Shown: piece after piece, positions 54,461 through 62,400 of the stretch
Layout: the number at the start of each line of letters is the position of its first letter
Numbering within the stretch: position 1 is the first letter of the stretch
Assembly: GCA_031963045.1 (NCBI GenBank)
Contig: JASSUK010000042.1
Coordinates: 48,454 to 112,453, forward strand
Reading direction: 5' to 3'
DNA: 64,000 bases
Source of the DNA: JASSUD01 sp031963045
GTDB lineage: Bacteria > Pseudomonadota > Gammaproteobacteria > Burkholderiales > Burkholderiaceae
The notes under the pieces: generated by a model
The model's input: the letters and a program-made list of their open reading frames with translations, nothing else
The model's database searches: none
What the model was told of the DNA's origin: nothing
Program-made: the position numbers and the translations under genes

Positions 54461-57079
54461 ATGACAACTCCTATTGCAAATACCACCATCTCATCCACAG
54501 TACAGTCCCCTATCTCGCCTTCATTACCCTTACTTCCATTCGAAATCCAAGAAAAGATAGAAGAGTATGCAGATTGGCCAACCAGGCAAACTTGCTTCAA
54601 AGCACAAACAATGTTCACTCTCGATGGTGAGACTGTCGATTCACCTCTTCTAAAATTATATTTATTACTGCAAAGGGTTCTCCCGAAATATCAGTCTACC
54701 TTTGCTAGATCGAATGCAAGTTTACAAGCCTTTGCGTGGGAAAGACTTCAAAGGCTATTGCAATTAGGTCAACTTGATCAAATAGTAAAAAACTCCATTC
54801 TTTTTAAACTGTTAGATCTTTTTGCCTATGACTCACAAATAGCAGAGTTTTTAAAAGCACATATTCACGATGAATATGCGCTAAAGAACAAACTATTAGA
54901 TTGGATTGAACTCTCAAAAGAAAAAGCGGAAGTTAAAGAAACCGCAGCCAATGCAATAACACTATTAATCAGAGCAGGTGTGCAATTTAATGGGGCGGAT
55001 TTAAGGGGAATTCAAATCCCAGGAGCAGATTTAAGTGGCGGCGAGTTTGATTATGCTCAGCTGCAAGGAGCGGATTTAAGGGGAGCCAAGTTACACAATG
55101 TATGGCTGCGTCATGCGAATTTAAATGGCGCGAAGATGACTTCTGTGCAGTTTGGTGAATGGGCCTCTTTGCCAAAAGAGCGCGCTGCAATAGTAGATTG
55201 TGCTTATGCACCGGATGGAAAATCATACGCAGTAGGCCTTCTAGACGGCACGATCAGTGTTTATAACACGTCTAATTGGGAAAAGACCCTGACCATAGAA
55301 GCACATTTCCCTCGTTCAATTAAAAGCATAGCGTATTCACCCAACAGCGATGTCATTGCCTCGGCCGGCGAGGATAGAACAGCAAAGCTATGGTCTGTTC
55401 AAACAGGAGAGCTCGTTCGCAACTTATATGAGGATACGGGGTATGTGATGAGCGTAGCGTATTCGCCCAACGGTGATCAGATTGCTTCTGGCCATGCGAA
55501 CCATATAGTACGACTGTGGTCTGCAAAAAATAGGCAGCTCATTCATACCTTATCTGGACATACCCACTATATTAATAGCGTAGCGTATTCGCCTACAGGC
55601 GATCAGCTTGCCTCTGCCAGTGCGGACAATACGGTGCGGGTGTGGTCTGCAGAAACTGGGCAACTTATTCATACTCTTGAACATGCCCATTCTGTTCAAA
55701 GCGTTGCGTACTCACCTCAAGGCAATCAAATCGCTTCTGGCAGCAAAGATACCATATGGTTATGGTCTGCTGAAACCGGGCAGTTGGAACGCATTTTAGT
55801 TGGGCATACTGATACTGTTTGCAAGGTAGCGTACTCACCCACAGACGGTCAAATTGCCTCAAGCAGCTGGGACCATACAGTACGATTATGGTCACTGGAA
55901 ACTGGACAGTTAGACCGCACTTTACACAAGCATACCGGTTGGATTGATGCCATAGCCTATTCGCCTACAGGCGATCAAATCATTTCCTGCAGTGGATTTA
56001 CAACACAAATATGGTCGAGCGAAATGAGGCATCCCGCTTGCCCTTTACCTGCGCATACAAAGTCCATTAATAGCATCGCGTATTCACCAACCAATGATCA
56101 GTTCGCAACGGCTAGTGAAGACCAGACCGTTGTGCTGTGGTCAGGTGAAATGGATCAACCATTACGTACCTTAAGCGGACATACAAGGTCCGTTAATAGC
56201 GTGGCATATTCGCCCGATGGCCAGCAAATTGCAACTGCCAGTGAAGATGGAACAGTACGGCTATGGTCTGTAGAAACAGGAGAACCTGGGCATATCTTAC
56301 GTGGATATGATGGTAGGGTTTGGAGTGTAGCGTATTCACCGAATGGTCAGCAGATTGCCGCTGCTGCAGATGAGGGTGTAGTGCGGTTATGGTCTGTGGC
56401 AACAGGGCAGCCCGAGAATATTTTAGGCGGACATAATAATTATGTTTTGAGCGTAGCCTATTCTCCAGCCGGCGATCAGATTGCCTCTGCCAGCGAAGAC
56501 ACGGCAGTACGACTATGGTCCACGGCAACAGGTGAGCTTAATCAGATATTAATTGGACATCATGATGCTGTTCTTTGCCTCGCTTATTCGCCAAATGGTC
56601 AGCAGATAGCATCTTGCTCCGACGATGAGGATCATGCGATACGGTTGTGGTCTGCGATAACGGGAGAGCCTGGCCATATACTAAGAGATCACACCCATAT
56701 GATTTTTAGCGTTGCGTATTCGCCGGCAGGTGATCAAATTGCCTCTGCTAGTGCGGATAAGACTGCCAGGATATGGGATGTGGAAACGGGTCAATGTCAG
56801 CTAGTGATTCGAGATTTTAAAATGCCGGTAAACAGCGTTGCGTGGAAAGCAACACCCAACGGCATTTATTTGGTAACTGGCTGTAAAGACGGTTCAATGC
56901 GTCAATGGCGAGTGATCAGAGACGCAGACCAATATAAAGCGCAGCTGTGTAGAAATATCTCATATACAGAACTTAATGCTAGGAATACATCCATCACAGA
57001 CGTGCAAGGGCTGAGCTCAGAAAATCGAGCACTCTTAAGGCAACGTGGAGCTGTTGGCACACCTTTTTTAATTGCATAG
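54461..57079 (+). CDS. F-box-like - pentapeptide - WD40 protein (Cdc4/Fbw7-like layout), candidate effector
   Basis: 872 aa from the ATG at 54461 (GGAG 9 nt upstream); an in-frame ATG at 54446 lacks a site. Residues about 22-62 (SLPLLPFEIQEKIEEYAD) resemble an F-box. Helices follow to about 165. Pentapeptide repeats at about 170-233 (GADLRGIQIPGADLSGGEFD). Fourteen WD40 units (245-835) can form two propellers. The C-terminal motif (GLSSENRALLRQRGAVGTP) is shared with 38940-43955. F-box plus WD40 is the layout of eukaryotic SCF substrate receptors, so host ubiquitination is a fair inference. No NTPase, no CaaX end. Confidence 0.82.
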   Translation: MTTPIANTTISSTVQSPISPSLPLLPFEIQEKIEEYADWPTRQTCFKAQTMFTLDGETVDSPLLKLYLLLQRVLPKYQSTFARSNASLQAFAWERLQRLLQLGQLDQIVKNSILFKLLDLFAYDSQIAEFLKAHIHDEYALKNKLLDWIELSKEKAEVKETAANAITLLIRAGVQFNGADLRGIQIPGADLSGGEFDYAQLQGADLRGAKLHNVWLRHANLNGAKMTSVQFGEWASLPKERAAIVDCAYAPDGKSYAVGLLDGTISVYNTSNWEKTLTIEAHFPRSIKSIAYSPNSDVIASAGEDRTAKLWSVQTGELVRNLYEDTGYVMSVAYSPNGDQIASGHANHIVRLWSAKNRQLIHTLSGHTHYINSVAYSPTGDQLASASADNTVRVWSAETGQLIHTLEHAHSVQSVAYSPQGNQIASGSKDTIWLWSAETGQLERILVGHTDTVCKVAYSPTDGQIASSSWDHTVRLWSLETGQLDRTLHKHTGWIDAIAYSPTGDQIISCSGFTTQIWSSEMRHPACPLPAHTKSINSIAYSPTNDQFATASEDQTVVLWSGEMDQPLRTLSGHTRSVNSVAYSPDGQQIATASEDGTVRLWSVETGEPGHILRGYDGRVWSVAYSPNGQQIAAAADEGVVRLWSVATGQPENILGGHNNYVLSVAYSPAGDQIASASEDTAVRLWSTATGELNQILIGHHDAVLCLAYSPNGQQIASCSDDEDHAIRLWSAITGEPGHILRDHTHMIFSVAYSPAGDQIASASADKTARIWDVETGQCQLVIRDFKMPVNSVAWKATPNGIYLVTGCKDGSMRQWRVIRDADQYKAQLCRNISYTELNARNTSITDVQGLSSENRALLRQRGAVGTPFLIA

Positions 57080-57153
57080 CGGCGTACCACGAGTATCTTC
57101 TTTGGGAGTCGAGATTAGCAGTAAGAATCTGTCAAAAACTCGCTTTTATTTTT

Positions 57154-58190
57154 TTAAGGTTCAATGATAACTTTAAGTGCTTGGTTTTTTGATGAATCGC
57201 CAAAAACTTCATAGGCTTCTATTATTTGATCCAATTTGAAGCGATGTGTAATAAGCTGCTTGAGTGCAAGCTTTCCTTCCCCAACCATTTTGAGCAATCT
57301 CGGCGTTTCGGCAGTATCGACTAGGCGAGTCGTCAACGTGATGTTATGCGACCAAAGCCTTTCTAGATGTAGATCCACTTTTTGTCCATGCACGCCGATA
57401 TTAGCAATCCGTCCACCTGCTGTAATAATGGACTCGCAAATGCTATACGTCGCAGGAATACCAACCGCCTCAATGGATGTATCGACCCCTTTGCCATTCG
57501 TCAGCTGCATAATCTTGCTGATTGGGTCTTCTTTGTCACTATTCACCGTTTCGGTCGCCCCAAGTTGCTTAGCGATAGATAGTCGAAAATCATCATGATC
57601 GACCATGATGATTTTAAAAGGGGAATACAATTGTGCTGAGAGTAATGCTGCTAGTCCAATAGGACCTGCACCTACAATAGCGACCACATCTGCAGGTTGA
57701 ATCTGACCATTCAACACGCCACATTCAAAGCCGGTCGGTAACACATCGCTTAGCATCACTAATACTTCTGGATCTATATTGGGCGGGGCAGGATACAGGC
57801 TAGTGTCTGCATAGGGTATGCGCACATATTCAGCTTGAGTGCCGTTAATCTGATGTCCTAATACCCATCCTCCTTTCTCACAATGCGAATACATTGCTTT
57901 GCGGCAGTATTGGCACTTAGCACAAGAAGTAATGCAAGATATCAGCACCGGATCGCCGTGCCTGAAATTAGTCACTGCTTTGCCTATTTTTTCCACTATA
58001 CCAATACCTTCATGCCCAAGCGTGGTGCCAGGCTTCACTTCCGGCACATCCCCTTAAGAATATGTAAGTCGGTACCGCAAATGGTTGTCTTTGTTATTCG
58101 TACAATAGCGTCGGTTTCCTCTGCAATTTCAGGGAGCGGTTTTTCTTGCAATGCTTTTTTGCCAGGTCCTTGATATACCAGTGCTTTCAT
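57154..58190 (-). pseudogene. Zinc-dependent alcohol dehydrogenase, frameshifted
   Basis: Starts MKALVYQGPGKKALQEKPLP at 58190, with catalytic-zinc motif CGTDLHILKG. One base appears missing in the G-run near 58052-58056: the next codons give a stop instead of D-V-P-E-V-K-P-G. From 58047 the frame continues: GHEGIGIVEKIG, structural-zinc Cys cluster (CAKCQYCRKAMYSHCEKG), Rossmann motif VAIVGAGPIGLAAL, to a normal end. If the break is real, only an N-truncated product is possible; a sequencing error is an alternative. Family: medium-chain ADH, substrate unknown. Confidence 0.88.
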
Positions 58191-58320
58191 CTTGCGTCCC
58201 CTCTATTTTAAGCATGACAATACATGCTCAATCTTTTCAATATAAGGTATGTAATTGAGAGATGCGCGTCTTTAGAGCCTATACCGTACATTTTTTAGCC
58301 TGAAGCACTCCTCCATAGAA

Positions 58321-58351
58321 AACGCCCCAGCAATCTGATTGCTGGGGCGTT
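58321..58351. terminator. Perfect GC-rich hairpin
   Basis: AACGCCCCAGCAAT at 58321-58334 pairs with ATTGCTGGGGCGTT at 58338-58351, leaving a 3-nt loop. It lies upstream of the alcohol dehydrogenase and beyond the decayed gene. A terminator-type structure without a long T-run. Confidence 0.7.
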
Positions 58352-58539
58352 CTAGCGCACTTCTTATAAAAAAAATGGCAATAGCTGATATCACCTTAGA
58401 AGCTTTTGGAAAATAAAGGTCAGTACGAATTAGAATCGGCTGAGGAAGCAGAGCAGCTGGATCAACCTATTGGATAATCATCAGGATAACCAGGCGGTTA
58501 AGCCTCCTCTGAGCAGTGCGTTAACCTATAAAAAATCAA

Positions 58540-59043
58540 AAATGCAAAAGCAAGTTAAGCCAAGCCTAACCCCTTCATCTTCATCTTCAGATTTACCTTC
58601 TGTTGAAATACAAAACAGTTCCACACTCCAGAAAAATTTTTAATAGATTGCTCAAACAAACCAAGCCCACTTTTAATCAATAACGTTAAAGCGGATTTTA
58701 ATATCCTATATTGGTTTATCTTGAATCAGATGGCGATAAGTGATACCAAAACTGCCTGTATATGTTTTGGTATTTCACAGTATTTATCCGAGGCCATGAC
58801 ACAATCAAACTGCATCCAACTTATACAATTAATACATAGCGCTCAGCTTCAGTTTTCGATGCGCTGTACAGAGCAATTAATCCTGGATTGCCTGTCAGGC
58901 GACCGCTGCTCTGCAAATGGGATGGGGGAAAAGCCACGCTTATCGGCATGTGGCAACTGCTAAAACAGGAATTATCTTACAAAGATTTCAGTGCGTTATA
59001 TCCTGATCTATATGCATTATTAGATTTGTCTTTATGTGCATAG
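58540..59043 (+). pseudogene. Decayed gene of unknown function
   Basis: Pieces of one coding region in shifting frames: MQKQVKPSLTPSSSSSDLPS at 58540 (stop at 58641), AISDTKTACICFGISQYLSE at about 58731, and, after a frameshift near 58890, ATLIGMWQLLKQELSYKDFS ending at 59043. The Ser-rich start is like those of the candidate effectors. Product not recognised. Confidence 0.4.
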
Positions 59044-59182
59044 ACTGCTTTGCCTTGGGTTGCCTATTAGAGGGCGGTTACGTTGCTATAAGGCGTATAC
59101 CCATTAAGCAATGCAGTCTGCCTTTGCATTGCACAGACATCTCATACCCTGTCTTATTTCCTACCATAAAAAAGAACTTCCC

Positions 59183-59356
59183 ATGCTTGCACGCTTTTCT
59201 GCTCGATTAACTGAATTACGACAGTCTCCAGTTACGGCGCTTGAACGCGGTAAAACCGCATTACAGCAAGCGGAGAACCATCAGAAAAATCGAGAGTTTG
59301 AGCAAATGCAGAGCAGCCTTCATACTGCCAAAGCCGCTCACATCTTCGTACGCTGA
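59183..59356 (+). CDS. Short protein resembling the N-terminal TPR-like module
   Basis: 57 aa from the ATG at 59183 (an upstream in-frame ATG at 59111 is possible). ALERGKTALQQAENHQKNRE and FEQMQSSLHTAKAAHIF follow the helix pattern at the start of the next gene (HLEHARFYKTTQQFEMALAS). It could be an orphan copy or a fragment of that module. Stops 78 nt before the next start. Confidence 0.35.
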   Translation: MLARFSARLTELRQSPVTALERGKTALQQAENHQKNREFEQMQSSLHTAKAAHIFVR

Positions 59357-59434
59357 GACTTCTCTTTTATAAGCTTGACGACACCATCGGTACTCATCAA
59401 AAACATCAAACGATTAAGCCCAAAAAATAACAAT

Positions 59435-62400
59435 ATGCTAGCCAGCTCTATACCACACGGTTTGATCAGTAAACAGCTGCAGATACAGGCACGAAGCCAT
59501 TTGGAGCATGCTCGTTTCTATAAAACGACACAGCAGTTCGAAATGGCCTTAGCCTCGTATGACCAAGCCAAAGTGACTTTTAAGAATGCCGAAAATGCAC
59601 GCCAGCGGGGCCTGCCTTTATCGGAGCTAAAAAGCGCCTTTACTCAAGCACTTAACCCTCAAACTGCAGAAGATGAGTCCTTACGGCAGCATATCGCTGA
59701 GGTGTATGTTGAGCGTGCAGAAGTCTTGAAGAGCTTGGGGGAATTGGATAAAGCGCAGAAGAGTTACGAGAAAGCGCGGGCATGGCGCTATGAAGGCATG
59801 CCTGCAACATCGTCTATTACTTCGATATCCTCTTCAGATAGAGTTATTGGTTTGGCTCAGTCTGCTGAATTTTTTCCTGCCAGAGCTTCTCTGGCTCCAT
59901 TACCTAAGGTAGCGCAAGCCTGCCCGCAGGAAAAAAATCAGTGGGTGGAGCAAGTATTTGAAACCATTCTGAAACAGTTTCAGGACTTAGACTTGTGTCA
60001 AAGTTCACCGAGCCTGTTTTTGGTCTATGCACATAACAATAATCGACTAGGCAAGGCCGATGCAGAAGCCTCTCAACGTATAATTCAATGGTTATCCAAC
60101 CTGCGCTCCAACTTATATTCTGATCGCTCAGCCAGCGGTCACCAGGTTTTACCGCTTCCTGCGACGCTGGAGGAGAGCGCTAAGGCTAACGATATTCTAT
60201 CCAGCCAACTCTGCTTGTTACCCAACCACTCAGGCACGGTAGACCATGTGGTGCTATGTAGTTCAGAACTGTTGGGTCACTATATGGTCTCCCCCTACTA
60301 TCAGGGTTTTTGTGAGGCAATTCAACGCGCTTATCAGCAAGCGAATGATTTTGCTCAAGTTGAAGCGGCTATACGCAAGGTGGTAAATGCGAATTTAAAC
60401 AAAAAGGAATTTCATCATGTGCTGACGGAATTGGCTTTTTTGCAAATCCGCTATGAGCACAAAAAAGGCGAACACGGCATTATTCCCCTCTTACTCAACA
60501 GTACGGCTCAACAATGCTTGCCGCAGTTTATTATCGACTCGACCACGATCCGTATCGAAGATTCTATTTGGCGTACGCCAAGCCTGTGGAACGGACGGCA
60601 GACGTATCAGGATGAGGGTTTGCACATTGGCTTTTTTAAGCTTTTAAAACGGCTGTTAGTGAAGCAAGAGCGTTATATAGCGCTGGTAGAAGAAAAGATT
60701 TATCAGGCCTGTTTGAAGAAGTTGCGAGAAGATCATGAGCATACCTTGACGGTGGAGGAATTTTCGTTGTTCTTGAATCAAGCCTGTGTGGCTGTGCTTG
60801 AGGCATTGAAACAAGACCACGGTTCTGATTTACGGGAACTGAATCTTCAGAAAGCGTATGAGAGCCTCCGTGCGGAAATCAAACAAATCAATGGCGAAGC
60901 GCTAATAACGCCTGATCAACTTCGATTAGAAGTGGAGGCGTCGTATTCTGCTAAACGCTTAGCTATTCAACGTTTGTCTGGCTCACCTCTACCGATGGAG
61001 CATTGCTATATCAATCTAGCGATTGTGGAGAACGAGAAAGAGAAGGCAAACGAGGAAGAGAAAAAGCTTAAAAAAGAAGAAAAAAAGCAGCCTCAGGAAG
61101 TGGAAGTGGAAGTGGAGCACTCTAAAGAAGAGATGCAAAACCACTTTTATCGCTTACCGAGTTCCGAAGCAATCCATTCCAACCCACAGAAATTAGTGCC
61201 TCTGGAAAAGCTGTTTGAGCCTAGAGAATTAAGCAAAGATAAGACGGTAACCCCGAAACGAATTTTGATTCGGGGTAGGGCGGGTGTGGGTAAAACGACA
61301 TTATCCAAAAAGATCATCTACGAATATACGCAGAAAGGGCAATGGCGGGATCGCTTTGACTACGTGCTGTGGATTCCGCTGCGTACGTTGAAGGGTAAAG
61401 CAAATTGTGATCTATCGACCCTATTTCATGAAACCTACTTCCCGAGTCATCCAAAAGGTCAGTCTTTAGCGAAGACACTCGTCGCACAAATTAATGGACC
61501 GGCTAAAGATAAAACGCTCTTTGTGCTTGATGGTTGGGATGAAATTGCGCAGGAATGGGGCCAGCATGAGCCGATGTCTGGGTTTCTCAAACAGTTGCTC
61601 AATCAGCCTGCAGTGCTCATTACGTCTCGGCCTTACGCGGATTTAGGACAGGCCAACCCGATGGATTTGGAATTGGAGACGGTGGGTTTTAGTCCGGAAA
61701 ACGTCACCGCATACATCGACAATCCAGGCATTGTGTCGACGGCAGAGGGCAAGGAGATAAAGCACTTCGTCGAGGCTAATGCCTTCATCCATGAACTGAT
61801 CAACGTGCCGATCCAGTTGGATGCGCTTTGTTACAGTTGGGATGAAATCAAGCGCATGCAGAAAGAGGTACCAGGCGCAATGACCGTTACCGCATTATAT
61901 CAAGCCATGATGAACAAATTATGGCGTAAGGATATGCTGCGTTTAGGTAAGCGCAAAGGAGGCGAGCTGTTAACAGCTAGTTATGTCAGTACGCTTGAAA
62001 GCTCGTCACGTATTGAGAGATTTGTGAAAGCCGAACAGGATTTTTTGAGTGCCTTAGCTTTTAAAGGCTTGCAGAATAATCAAATTGAATTCGGTCGTCG
62101 TGACCTGAATACGCTGATTGATGAGTTTGAGAAACAAGGTGTAGATCTGCCCATTACGTTGGAAGCTAACCTCAAAAAACTCTCGTTCTTACATACTGAT
62201 GATGCAGAGGAAAATCACCGCAGCTACCACTTCATGCATTTGACGTTTCAGGAATTTTTTGCGGCAAAATTTTTAGTCCGGCATTTACAAGCACATGCCA
62301 ACGCGATTCGACAATCCGCCCGAGCGCAAGTAGCGAATATAAGCATTCAATTAGGGATCAACCCAAGCCTGGAAGAGCTGGAGTCCTTTATCGCCACGCA

